Notes under the pieces: generated by a model
Database searches by the model: none
Told to the model about the DNA's origin: nothing
Seen by the model: the letters and a program-made list of their open reading frames with translations, nothing else
Part shown: positions 26,418 to 34,461 of the stretch, in pieces
Position numbering within the stretch: the stretch's first letter is position 1
How the letters are laid out: every line of letters begins with the position of its first letter
Made by a program: the position numbers and the translations under genes
From: Paludibacter sp963678465
Lineage (GTDB): Bacteria; Bacteroidota; Bacteroidia; Bacteroidales; Paludibacteraceae
Length of the DNA stretch: 64,000 bases
Direction: 5' to 3'
NCBI GenBank assembly: GCA_963678465.1
Contig: OY782858.1
Location: 3,286,001 to 3,350,000, forward strand

Positions 26418-28004
26418 TTAGGGTAAATGCGAATAATTGATAACAGGGATATTTCCGGATTCGAGGATATTCAGCATTTTCATTGTAGCTTTGATGGCTG
26501 CCACTGTCTGGTCGCCGTGTAAGCCGCGTGTTTTAAATGTTTTACCTTCGAATCGCCAGGTGATAATCGTTTGTACAATGGCATCGGTTTGTCCTCCGGG
26601 AGGAATTACTACCACGTAATCGAGCAGTTCGGGAGTTGGTTTCTCAAGACTTTTATAAATTTTCCACATGGCTTTCGAAATCGCATTGTACTGCCCGTCG
26701 CCCGAAGCTGATTGTTCGTAAATTTCACCGTTGATCTGCATTTTTACAGATGCCATTGGGCGCAGACCGTAAGTGAGTGAAAGTGAATAATTCAACAATT
26801 TTATAAGTTGATCTTCCTGAGCGCTGTTCAGTACATCCGAAACAATATAGGGTAATTCTTCGAGCGAAACGAGTTCTTTTCTGTCGCCAAGTTCAATGAC
26901 GCGTTGCGTTACTTTCTGCATCATTTCGTCGTCGAGTTCGATACCGAGTTGTTGCAGGTTTTTCAGAATATTAGCTTTACCTGATGTTTTTCCAAGGGCA
27001 TACTGACGCAGGCGGCCAAATCTCTCCGGAAGTAAATCGTTGAAATACAGATTTTTCTTATTGTCGCCATCTGCATGAACCCCAGCTACCTGTGTGAATA
27101 CATTATCGCCGATCACTGGTTTGTTGGCAGGAATACGAATGCCCGAATAGGTTTCGACCACTTTGCTTACAGAGTTGACTTTTTCTTCTTTCAGATTGGT
27201 TGTTACCTTTGCATGGTCGTGCAAAACAGCAAGGACACTTGTCAATGGAGCATTTCCAGCACGTTCTCCCAGTCCGTTCACAGTGACGTGGACGCCTTTA
27301 ACACCGGCTTTTACAGCTTCAAACACGTTGGCAACAGCCAGATCGTAATCGTTATGTGCATGAAAATCGAAATGAAGGTCGGGATAGCGAGCTATCATTT
27401 TTTCGCAAAACAAACGGGTTTCGTCCGGATTGAGGATTCCCAAAGTGTCGGGAAGCATGAAGCGTTTAATGTTTTCGTTTTTCAATGCATCCACCATGAA
27501 ATAAACATAATCCTCCGAATCGCGCATTCCATTCGACCAGTCTTCGAGGTAGACATTTACAGCAATACCCATGTCGCGGGCATTTGCCAATACTTTTTTT
27601 ATGTCTACAGTATGTTCCTCCGGTGTTTTCTTTAGCTGATAGCTGCAATGTTTGAGCGAGCCTTTACAAAGCAGATTTAATACTTCGCAGCCGGCGTTTC
27701 TTATCCAGTCGAGCGAGCTGCGGCCATCCACAAATCCGAGTACTTCAACTTTGTGTATGTGGCCATTTTTTCGGGCCCATTCGGCTACGCGTTTCACCGA
27801 ATTATATTCTCCTTCTGAAACTCTGGCTGAGGCAATTTCAATTCGGTCGACACATAGTTCTTCGAGCAAAAGCCTTGCTATGCTAAGCTTTTCCTGGGCT
27901 GCAAAGGCAACACCCGATGTCTGTTCACCATCGCGAAGTGTGGTATCCATTATTTCTATGACCCCTAACCCCTGAAGGGGGACTATGTTAGCTGTGTTTT
28001 GCAT
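26418..28004 (-). CDS. Second LeuA-family synthase (citramalate-synthase-like)
   Basis: 528-residue DRE-TIM metallolyase with the LeuA C-terminal regulatory domain. Seen: MDTTLRDGEQTSG, FHAHNDYDLAVAN and VTVNGLGERAGNAPL, then a full allosteric domain (about 390-528). It differs from the true leuA in the same operon (30693). In Bacteroidales this gene lies before leuB and may be a citramalate synthase feeding isoleucine, or another homologue; the acceptor cannot be read from sequence. Odd: residues 7-16 are encoded by a G/C-rich palindromic repeat (27961-27984), and no Met lies between them and the first conserved strand, so the repeat is part of the protein. Confidence 0.85.
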   Translation of the reverse strand: MQNTANIVPLQGLGVIEIMDTTLRDGEQTSGVAFAAQEKLSIARLLLEELCVDRIEIASARVSEGEYNSVKRVAEWARKNGHIHKVEVLGFVDGRSSLDWIRNAGCEVLNLLCKGSLKHCSYQLKKTPEEHTVDIKKVLANARDMGIAVNVYLEDWSNGMRDSEDYVYFMVDALKNENIKRFMLPDTLGILNPDETRLFCEKMIARYPDLHFDFHAHNDYDLAVANVFEAVKAGVKGVHVTVNGLGERAGNAPLTSVLAVLHDHAKVTTNLKEEKVNSVSKVVETYSGIRIPANKPVIGDNVFTQVAGVHADGDNKKNLYFNDLLPERFGRLRQYALGKTSGKANILKNLQQLGIELDDEMMQKVTQRVIELGDRKELVSLEELPYIVSDVLNSAQEDQLIKLLNYSLSLTYGLRPMASVKMQINGEIYEQSASGDGQYNAISKAMWKIYKSLEKPTPELLDYVVVIPPGGQTDAIVQTIITWRFEGKTFKTRGLHGDQTVAAIKATMKMLNILESGNIPVINYSHLP

Positions 28005-28082
28005 ATTGTCCTTTATAAGTTCTTTCTTATTATTCGTTTAAAAGTAATCAATACAAGTATAATTCCCCTTTAGGGGTTAGGG
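27961..28082. repeat. REPIN-like inverted repeat pair A
   Basis: Left copy 27961-27984 (ACCCCTAACCCCTGAAGGGG core) and right copy 28061-28082 (CCCCTTTAGGGGTTAGGG core) are inverted relative to each other around a 76-bp spacer, and each copy is itself palindromic. The pair spans the leuD-leuA2 junction. Related pairs lie at 41435-41524 and 59794-59934. Confidence 0.8.
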
Positions 28083-28084
28083 AT

Positions 28085-28669
28085 TTATCTTGTTTTTTCG
28101 TACGCTTCAATCAGATCTTTTTTACTCAAAAGATAATCAATGTCATCCAATCCGTTCAGCAAACATTCTTTTTTGTATGCGTTAATCTCAAAGTTTTCAG
28201 ACTTTTTGGTTGCATTGTTAGTGATTTGTTGATTTTCAAGATCGATAGTCAACGTAGTTTTCGGATCGGTGTTGACTGATGAAAAGATGTCTGCCAGAAA
28301 CTCTGCGCTTACAACTACAGGCAGCACACCATTGTTCAGTGCGTTGTTTTGGAAAATATCTGCAAAAAAGCTCGATACCACCACCTTAAATCCATATCCA
28401 TCGATGGCCCATGCAGCGTGTTCGCGGCTCGAACCCGAACCGAAATTTTTTCCTGCCACGAGTATTGAACCGCTGTATTGAGCGTTGTTTAATACAAAGT
28501 CGGCTTTTGGGCTTCCATCTTTATTGTATCGCCAGTCGGCAAACAAATTGTTTCCGAAACCATTTTTGTCGGTCGCTTTCAAAAAGCGGGCAGGTATAAT
28601 CTGATCAGTATCCACATTCTCAATGGGAAGTGGAACAACTGTTGAAGTTAATGTTATAAATTTTTCCAT
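28085..28669 (-). CDS. leuD: 3-isopropylmalate dehydratase small subunit
   Basis: Swivel domain of isopropylmalate isomerase, partner of LeuC. Seen: VPLPIENVDTDQIIPARFL, GKNFGSGSSREHAAWAI with the conserved GSGSSREHA motif, and FADIFQNNALNNGVLPV. I start at ATG 28669 (194 residues); the 11 codons before it come from the start side of the flanking inverted repeat region. Normally adjoining leuC, it is here separated from it by a GxxExxY insertion of about 510 bp. Confidence 0.96.
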   Translation of the reverse strand: MEKFITLTSTVVPLPIENVDTDQIIPARFLKATDKNGFGNNLFADWRYNKDGSPKADFVLNNAQYSGSILVAGKNFGSGSSREHAAWAIDGYGFKVVVSSFFADIFQNNALNNGVLPVVVSAEFLADIFSSVNTDPKTTLTIDLENQQITNNATKKSENFEINAYKKECLLNGLDDIDYLLSKKDLIEAYEKTR

Positions 28670-28683
28670 TTTTAAAATCATTT

Positions 28684-29190
28684 TTGAACGCAAATTACGC
28701 AAATGAACGCAATTTTTTTGTTCTTGTTTAAATTCAATTTTGAATGTAATTAATTGCCTTTTCTTGTGTTAGAGAATACTTTTCTTCGAAATTCCGGCTT
28801 TTTGCCAAAATTCAATAAATATCCAACTTCTACTGTAGTGGCTCTTAAATAATTTATTAATTGTTTTTCGTTCGCCTCACTTAATTCTGAATTTGCTTTC
28901 GTTTCAAGAATAAGACAATCTTCAACTAATAAATCAGCTCTATATTCTCCTACGATTCTATTGTTGTGATAAATGTTTATCGGAGGTTCATATTCGCACT
29001 TTATTCCGGCATCTAATAATGCGAAATAAAGTGCTTTTTGATATACTTTTTCAAGAAAGCCATAGCCCAAATCGTTATAAACGCGATAAAAAATCTTCAA
29101 AACTCTATCCACAAGTTCTTTTGAAACTAATTCATCAGGTTCGTCAGATTTTTCCATGATTTTGCGTTTATTTGCGTAATTTGCGTTCAG
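28684..29190. mobile_element. GxxExxY cassette bounded by 29-bp inverted repeats
   Basis: Left terminal repeat 28684-28712 and right terminal repeat 29162-29190 match as inverted copies at 27 of 29 positions. Each contains the words GAACGCAA and ACGCAAAT. The 507-bp unit carries one gene, for a GxxExxY protein, and fits exactly between the leuD start (14 bp away) and the leuC stop (5 bp away). No transposase is inside. Inference: a non-autonomous mobile or repeat-borne cassette that inserted into the leu operon without blocking leuD. Confidence 0.65.
28750..29157 (-). CDS. GxxExxY protein (PD-(D/E)XK-like nuclease fold)
   Basis: 135 residues from ATG 29157. Seen: the family signature GFLEKVY in GYGFLEKVYQKAL, and a nuclease-like core EYRADLLVEDCLILETKA that supplies the D...ExK residues, followed by a Q-containing helix (NEKQLINYLRAT). 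Known: GxxExxY proteins are widespread short proteins of the PD-(D/E)XK superfamily with no settled function. Upstream in-frame codons belong to leuC read in another frame, so I do not extend the start. Its ATG lies 5 bp inside the right terminal repeat. In the middle of a leucine operon it is out of place. Confidence 0.88.
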   Translation of the reverse strand: MEKSDEPDELVSKELVDRVLKIFYRVYNDLGYGFLEKVYQKALYFALLDAGIKCEYEPPINIYHNNRIVGEYRADLLVEDCLILETKANSELSEANEKQLINYLRATTVEVGYLLNFGKKPEFRRKVFSNTRKGN

Positions 29191-29195
29191 ATAAA

Positions 29196-30590
29196 CTAGT
29201 ATCTCGGATCTGTTATTTTTCCGGTTACGGCAGCAGCAGCGGCTACAAGTGGGCCAGCCAAAATTGTGCGTGCTCCTGGTCCCTGACGGCCTTCGAAGTT
29301 TCGGTTGGATGTAGAAACCGCATATTTTCCGGCAGGAACTTTGTCGTCGTTCATGGCCAGACAGGCTGAACATCCGGGTTGACGGAGTTTGAATCCTGCC
29401 TCTGTTAAAATATCCAGCAGGCCCTCCTCGCGAATTTGTTTTTCTACCATCCAACTTCCCGGAACGAGCCATGCCGTTACATTGTCAGCTTTTTTCTTGC
29501 CTTTTACATAATTGGCAAAAATACGGAAATCTTCAATTCGCCCGTTGGTACAACTTCCGATGAAAACATAGTCGATCGACTTGCCTTCAAGTTTTTCGCC
29601 CGGAGCAAAACCCATATAATCTAGCGATTTCTGGAAAGAAATACGTCCGGCTTCGTCGATATTCTCCAAAGTTGGAATGCTCTCTTTGATTCCCATTCCC
29701 ATTCCCGGATTTGTTCCGTAGGTAATCATTGGCTGAATATCAGCAGCATCGAATGTAAGTTCTATATCGAATTTGGCGTCATCGTCAGTTTTCAGTGTTT
29801 TCCAGTAGGCCAGTTTTTTGTCCCATTCTTCGCCCTTTGGTGCAAATTCGCGACCTTTTACATAGTCGAAAGTTGTTTGGTCAGGGGCAATCAGTCCGCC
29901 ACGTGCACCCATTTCGATAGAAAGGTTGCAAACCGTCATGCGTTCTTCCATGCTCATGTTTCTAATGGCCTCGCCTGCATATTCCACAAAATAACCAGTG
30001 GCACCGCCGGTGGTGAGTTTCGAAATCATGTAAAGTGCAAGATCTTTTGCGGTTACTCCTTTGCCAAACTTTCCATTGAATGTGATACGCATTGTTTTAG
30101 GACGGGTTTGAAGGATGCATTGTGTGGCCAATACCATTTCCACTTCGCTGGTTCCGATGCCGAAAGCAATGGTTCCGAAAGCACCATGAGTAGATGTATG
30201 GCTGTCGCCGCAAACGATGGTCATTCCCGGTTGAGTAAATCCGTTTTCGGGACCTATAATGTGAACCACACCATTTTTTTGATGTCCGAGTGGATAAAAC
30301 ACGGGCATATTGAAATCGACTGCATTTTTTGCAAAAGTATCGAGTTGGTGGCGTGAAATGGGGTCTTTTACAGGTTGGTCCTGATCGATGGTCGGCGTAT
30401 TGTGGTCGGCTGTCATTGTTGTTTGTTCCGGACGGAATACTTTTAGTCCGCGTGCACGAAGTCCGTTGAAAGCCTGAGGACTTGTTACTTCGTGGCAGAA
30501 ATGACGATCAATGTACAACTGCGTCGGTCCGTTTTCGACTGTTGATACGACATGCGCATCCCAGATTTTGTCAAATAATGTTTTGCTCAT
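29196..30590 (-). CDS. leuC: 3-isopropylmalate dehydratase large subunit
   Basis: Aconitase-family [4Fe-4S] subunit of isopropylmalate isomerase, 464 residues. Seen: IDRHFCHEVTSPQAF, GDSHTSTHGAFGTIAFGIGTSEVE, and the cluster cysteines in GSCTNGRIEDF and QPGCSACLAMN. Second gene of the operon, 102 bp after leuA. Confidence 0.97.
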   Translation of the reverse strand: MSKTLFDKIWDAHVVSTVENGPTQLYIDRHFCHEVTSPQAFNGLRARGLKVFRPEQTTMTADHNTPTIDQDQPVKDPISRHQLDTFAKNAVDFNMPVFYPLGHQKNGVVHIIGPENGFTQPGMTIVCGDSHTSTHGAFGTIAFGIGTSEVEMVLATQCILQTRPKTMRITFNGKFGKGVTAKDLALYMISKLTTGGATGYFVEYAGEAIRNMSMEERMTVCNLSIEMGARGGLIAPDQTTFDYVKGREFAPKGEEWDKKLAYWKTLKTDDDAKFDIELTFDAADIQPMITYGTNPGMGMGIKESIPTLENIDEAGRISFQKSLDYMGFAPGEKLEGKSIDYVFIGSCTNGRIEDFRIFANYVKGKKKADNVTAWLVPGSWMVEKQIREEGLLDILTEAGFKLRQPGCSACLAMNDDKVPAGKYAVSTSNRNFEGRQGPGARTILAGPLVAAAAAVTGKITDPRY

Positions 30591-30692
30591 ATTTTTTGTG
30601 TAATGAATTCTTTGTTTGATCTGTTAACTGGTTTTATTGAATGATAAAACCATAATTTTAAATGATTTGTTCAGAATGTTGATGCTTATTGT

Positions 30693-32186
30693 TTATTTCA
30701 CAAATTTATTAATTGCATTGATATAAGCTTCTACAGAGGCAGCCACTATATCGGTATTGGCTCCAAAACCATAATAAACCGATCCATCATGTTCCACTTG
30801 CATATGAACTTTGCCCATGTCATCGCTACCCTTGTCGATGGCTTGTATTGTAAATTCGCGCAATATCATTTTACGTTTGATAATTTGTTTCAAAGCTTTG
30901 ATAGCTGCATCTACAGGTCCGTTGCCAGAAGCGGCTGCTTCAAATTTTTCTCCGGCAATAACCAAACTGATACTTGCTACCGATTTTACGCCTACGCCTG
31001 AAGTTACTTGCAAATAATCAAGTTTGATGCGTTGTTTTTCAGAGCGTTCTTTGCCGGCCAGCAACAATACATCGTCGTCGTTGACGTCTTTTTTCTTGTC
31101 GGCTAATTTAAGGAATTCTTCGTAAATTTCATCTAATTTGCCGTTTTCAACTTCTACGCCCAGCACACTTAAGCGATGCTTCAGGGCGGCGCGTCCGCTA
31201 CGGGCGGTAAGCACAATTGAATTTTGATCGATACCAACATCGTTCGGGTCCATGATTTCGTAGCTTTCACGATTTTTAAGCACACCATCCTGATGAATGC
31301 CCGACGAATGAGCAAAGGCATTGCGACCCACAACTGCCTTGTTGGGTTGCACCGGCATATTCATTAATCCGGAAACCAAACGGCTGGTAGAGTATATTTT
31401 TTGCGTATTGATTTGCGTGTCGATATTCAGCCCTTTATGGCATTTTAAAATCATTGCAATTTCTTCGAGCGAAGTATTGCCTGCACGTTCGCCTATTCCA
31501 TTGATGGTTACTTCCACCTGGCGGGCGCCGTTCATTACTCCGGCCATGGTGTTGGCAGTAGCCATACCAAGATCGTTGTGACAGTGGGTGGAGAGTATGG
31601 CGTTATGTACGCCTTTTACATTTTCCATCAAGAATTTAATTTTTTCGCCATAATCCCATGGCAAACAATAGCCAGTTGTGTCGGGGATGTTTACAACAGT
31701 AGCGCCGGCTTTGATAACGGCTTCTACAACGCGGGCCAGGTATACATTGTCGGTACGTCCGGCGTCTTCGCAGTAAAACTCAACATCTTCTACGTATTTC
31801 TTGGCATGTTTTACGGCAGCTACAGCCCGTTCAAGAATTTCATCCTGTGTGGAATTGAATTTATGTTTGATATGAAACTCGGAAGTCCCGATTCCTGTGT
31901 GGATACGTTTGTTCTTAGCGTATTTGAGGGCTTCGGCAGCCACATCAATATCTTTTTGTACGCCGCGCGTCAATGCGCAAATGGTAGGCCAGGTAACCGC
32001 TTTTGATATTTCTACCACCGAATTAAAATCGCCGGGACTTGAGATCGGGAATCCTGCTTCTATCACGTCAACGCCTAAAGTTTCGAGCGCTTTGGCCACC
32101 TGAATTTTTTCAATGGTATTCAACTGGCAACCGGGAACTTGTTCGCCGTCGCGTAATGTAGTGTCGAAAATAAATAATCTGTCCAT
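30693..32186 (-). CDS. leuA: 2-isopropylmalate synthase
   Basis: Condenses acetyl-CoA with 2-oxoisovalerate, the committed leucine step, and is feedback-inhibited through its C-terminal domain. Seen: FDTTLRDGEQVPGCQL, STHCHNDLGMATAN metal ligands, NGIGERAGNTSLEE, and a C-terminal regulatory domain (about 385-497). Start at ATG 32186 (497 residues) fits the family; the 13 upstream codons are leader sequence. First structural gene of the operon, behind the leader peptide and attenuator. Confidence 0.96.
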   Translation of the reverse strand: MDRLFIFDTTLRDGEQVPGCQLNTIEKIQVAKALETLGVDVIEAGFPISSPGDFNSVVEISKAVTWPTICALTRGVQKDIDVAAEALKYAKNKRIHTGIGTSEFHIKHKFNSTQDEILERAVAAVKHAKKYVEDVEFYCEDAGRTDNVYLARVVEAVIKAGATVVNIPDTTGYCLPWDYGEKIKFLMENVKGVHNAILSTHCHNDLGMATANTMAGVMNGARQVEVTINGIGERAGNTSLEEIAMILKCHKGLNIDTQINTQKIYSTSRLVSGLMNMPVQPNKAVVGRNAFAHSSGIHQDGVLKNRESYEIMDPNDVGIDQNSIVLTARSGRAALKHRLSVLGVEVENGKLDEIYEEFLKLADKKKDVNDDDVLLLAGKERSEKQRIKLDYLQVTSGVGVKSVASISLVIAGEKFEAAASGNGPVDAAIKALKQIIKRKMILREFTIQAIDKGSDDMGKVHMQVEHDGSVYYGFGANTDIVAASVEAYINAINKFVK

Positions 32187-32252
32187 AATATTTTTATTTA
32201 CTAATTTTTCATTTACAATTTGCAATTTCTTGCTATACCTTAAACAGGGGTT

Positions 32253-32289
32253 AAAAAAAAGCCTTTCGCACCGCAGTGAGAAAGGCTTT
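32253..32289 (-). terminator. Attenuator terminator of the leu operon
   Basis: On the minus strand AAAGCCTTTC (32289-32280) pairs with GAAAGGCTTT (32267-32258), with an inner CAC/GTG stem, followed by a run of eight T (32260-32253). It lies between the leader peptide stop (40 bp upstream) and leuA (67 bp downstream), where a terminator only makes sense as a regulated attenuator. Confidence 0.85.
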
Positions 32290-32328
32290 ATATATTTATG
32301 TTGAATTATCTACATACCAAACTCACTT

Positions 32329-32391
32329 CTACTTGTTTTGCAAGAGAATAATAATACCGAGTAGAAGAATATGCAGAAAATTGTTGTTCAT
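32329..32391 (-). CDS. leuL: Leucine operon leader peptide
   Basis: A 20-codon reading frame (ATG 32391 to TAG 32331-32329): six Leu and four Ile in a block FLHILLLGIIILL. Too short for usual gene calling. It starts about 30 nt after the perfect promoter, and its stop is 40 nt before a strong terminator that precedes leuA. This is the layout of amino-acid attenuation: ribosome stalling at Leu (and perhaps Ile) codons when charged tRNA is scarce would favour an antiterminator. The Ile share fits an operon that also holds a possible citramalate synthase gene. Alternative pairing segments were not worked out. Confidence 0.75.
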   Translation of the reverse strand: MNNNFLHILLLGIIILLQNK

Positions 32392-32414
32392 TGCTTTGTT
32401 TTCTAAATTCGTTG

Positions 32415-32445
32415 CAAAGATACAGCAAATTTTGAAACAAACAAA
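32415..32445 (-). promoter_or_regulatory. leu operon promoter
   Basis: TTTG (32445-32442), 19 bp, TATCTTTG (32422-32415) on the minus strand: a full consensus Bacteroidota promoter, starting RNA near 32408. Confidence 0.85.
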
Positions 32446-32521
32446 CGAAAATGAAAATATTTTGATTATTTTCCTTTCAATTCAAAATAAAGCAGCATTA
32501 AAATGCGTGATTTTAATAGAT

Positions 32522-33118
32522 TTAGTGCTTTATGGCATCGATCTGAATTTCCAGTTCGCCAAATTCTATCATGGCATTAAATAAGCGGATGCGCTGAAAG
32601 TGGTACAATTCACTTACCTTTATGTCTTTTTGAATCAACTTGTTCCCAGCAATCAATTGTGCTCTGTTCACGCCAAACAAAAGTGGAACTTTGGGTGTAA
32701 TCCATTGTTGACCATCAAATATGGCTATGTTTGAGTAGGAAGTGTCAGTAAGTAAACCGTTTTTGACAAGTAAAACATCATCACAATCGCCACGCTGTGC
32801 AAAAGCTTTGTTCAGTTCAGTTCTGTTCTCTTTTTTGTAAAATAATGCTTCTGCCTCTGTTTCAACCAACTTTAATGATTTTACTTCACGGCGGATATAA
32901 GGTATGTATTCGAGAAGCTGTACTTCGGTATCGAAAACAATGCGGCACTTATGAATTCCGGTTTCAGGAAAATCATTTTTCTCCAGTAATTCAGCTAAAC
33001 TCATTGGTTTTACGGCGGGATAGAAATCGGCAAAAGCTTTGTTGACCCTGGTCTGATGGAGTTCTAACCTGTAAAAACGACCCTCTGCTAATTTTATGGA
33101 TTCAATGAAGCGGCACAT
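32522..33118 (-). CDS. pabC: Class IV aminotransferase, aminodeoxychorismate lyase-like
   Basis: 198-residue fold-type IV PLP protein. With pabB it should convert aminodeoxychorismate to p-aminobenzoate for folate. Seen: the short family frame from MCRFIESIKL, the segment DDVLLVKNGLLTDTSYSNIAI (equivalent of the E/T-S-xxN cofactor-binding region) and a PLLFGVNRAQLI region near the end. It is shorter than the classical PabC of about 270 residues, as is common for Bacteroidota homologues. It overlaps pabB by 17 bp. Confidence 0.85.
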   Translation of the reverse strand: MCRFIESIKLAEGRFYRLELHQTRVNKAFADFYPAVKPMSLAELLEKNDFPETGIHKCRIVFDTEVQLLEYIPYIRREVKSLKLVETEAEALFYKKENRTELNKAFAQRGDCDDVLLVKNGLLTDTSYSNIAIFDGQQWITPKVPLLFGVNRAQLIAGNKLIQKDIKVSELYHFQRIRLFNAMIEFGELEIQIDAIKH

Positions 33119-34097
33119 ATACTTTCTGAATTAATTCTTCGTACTCTTTTTCCAACTCGCTTTGAGATGTTATTCCTCCCCCGCTTTTGAAAACAAGTTG
33201 ATCGGCTTGTTGTTCGATAAAGCGAATCATTACCCCTGAATCAAGGTTTTTGCCGTCGAACCAGCCAAAAATACCTGTGTAAAAACCGCGATCATACCCT
33301 TCGGCTTCTTCTATAATTTCAAGCGTTTTGGGTTTGGGAGCTCCGCAGATAGAGCCTGCCGGAAGCAGCGAAAATAAAATATCACCGAGTTTTTGGTGAT
33401 AGTTGTCGGGAAGGTTTCCTGTGATTTCGGAACTTACCTGCAACAGCTCACCTTTATTTGTCGACAGTTTGTCGAGGTATCGATAACGGGTAAGTTCTAC
33501 ATTTTCGGCAACTATGCTCAGGTCGTTGCGTATCAGATCGACAATGGTGGCGTGTTCGGCTTTCTCTTTCGGATCGTTCAGAATAATATTTTCAGCGTTA
33601 GACAGCGCAGCGTCAATCGTGCCTTTCATTGGGAATGACGAGATTTCTGACTCCCGAATTTGAACGAAAGTTTCGGGAGATAGTACTGTAAATCTATCTT
33701 TTAGCCAAAGTTTGTACTTAGCTGTTCCAAACTCAAATAAATCGTATAAATCAAGGTTGATTTTTAATCGGGTAGGTTGTGTGAGGTTGACAAGAAAAGA
33801 ATTGCCTTGTTGAATTTGCCCCTGTACATACTCAAATTTCTGCTTATATTCTTTTAAGGAGATGGGAGAAGTATACCAGTTAAGTTGTTGCTGTGCTGTT
33901 ATTTTGTTTTGCTGATGATTCGTTTGAATTTGAAAACGAATAAATCGGGCATCCAATTCAGTTTCGGGAATCACATATCCTCCGGTCGCTTTGTAGTTGA
34001 TGATAAAAAGAAAAGGGATGCAGGATGCAGACAAGCGGTTGATTTGCTGCTGTAATTGTATCCTGTTGAGCAAAGTGTATGGAAAGTGTTCTGTCAT
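33102..34097 (-). CDS. pabB: Aminodeoxychorismate synthase component I
   Basis: Chorismate-binding enzyme that aminates chorismate. Seen: the C-terminal core with SFLVNLTQPTRL, ETFVQIRESEISSFPMKGTI, DLIRNDLSIVAENV, and the GSICGAPKPKTLEIIEEAEGYDRG block that binds chorismate and Mg. Start at ATG 34097 (331 residues): a -7 box TAACTTTG at 34131-34124 overlaps the codons of the longer frame. No glutamine-amidotransferase gene (pabA) is adjacent, so ammonia supply is from elsewhere. Confidence 0.93.
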   Translation of the reverse strand: MTEHFPYTLLNRIQLQQQINRLSASCIPFLFIINYKATGGYVIPETELDARFIRFQIQTNHQQNKITAQQQLNWYTSPISLKEYKQKFEYVQGQIQQGNSFLVNLTQPTRLKINLDLYDLFEFGTAKYKLWLKDRFTVLSPETFVQIRESEISSFPMKGTIDAALSNAENIILNDPKEKAEHATIVDLIRNDLSIVAENVELTRYRYLDKLSTNKGELLQVSSEITGNLPDNYHQKLGDILFSLLPAGSICGAPKPKTLEIIEEAEGYDRGFYTGIFGWFDGKNLDSGVMIRFIEQQADQLVFKSGGGITSQSELEKEYEELIQKVYVPLH

Positions 34098-34123
34098 TTT
34101 TCGTTGTGTAACCGTTTGCCACG

Positions 34124-34131
34124 CAAAGTTA
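34124..34131 (-). promoter_or_regulatory. pabB -7 element
   Basis: TAACTTTG on the minus strand, 26 bp ahead of ATG 34097; no good -33. Confidence 0.5.
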
Positions 34132-34335
34132 CACAAAGTTTAATAATATAAAGTAATGAGCCGATATACACAGATTACAATATATAACCGAATCGATTGC
34201 AGCTTTTTATACAGATGAATTTAATAGTCCGTTAATCTTTATGTCAATCGTTTTATTTTCAGGAAAATAATCCGTCATTTCCGATTTGCCTGTTATTGTT
34301 GCATAAAAAAATGGTAACAGTAGAAATATTTTCGT

Positions 34336-34411
34336 TGTGAAGTGTGTCTTCACACCACTGTGAAGTGTGCCTTCATCCTGTTGTGAAGAATGCTTTCATA
34401 CTACTGTGAAA
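34336..34411. repeat. 23-bp tandem repeat with internal dyads
   Basis: Three full 23-bp units (34336, 34359, 34382) and the first 7 bp of a fourth, all starting TGTGAA. Unit 1 contains the perfect dyad TGTGAAG-N5-CTTCACA; units 2 and 3 keep it with changes. The period is close to two helical turns. It lies in the 364-bp non-coding space between pabB and the hydrolase at 34462, where I see nothing else but A/T-rich sequence. Confidence 0.8.
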
Positions 34412-34461
34412 ACATAAGATTTTTGAAATCCTGTTCATTAATCAGAAAAACAAAATACCAA

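Noticed and set aside
28750..29472. Longer 240-residue version of the GxxExxY protein
   Set aside because: The extra 105 N-terminal codons are leuC read in another frame and pass through the terminal repeat; family members start at the ATG at 29157.
34336..34411. CRISPR array
   Set aside because: Units are directly adjacent with no unique spacers, and no cas genes are present.
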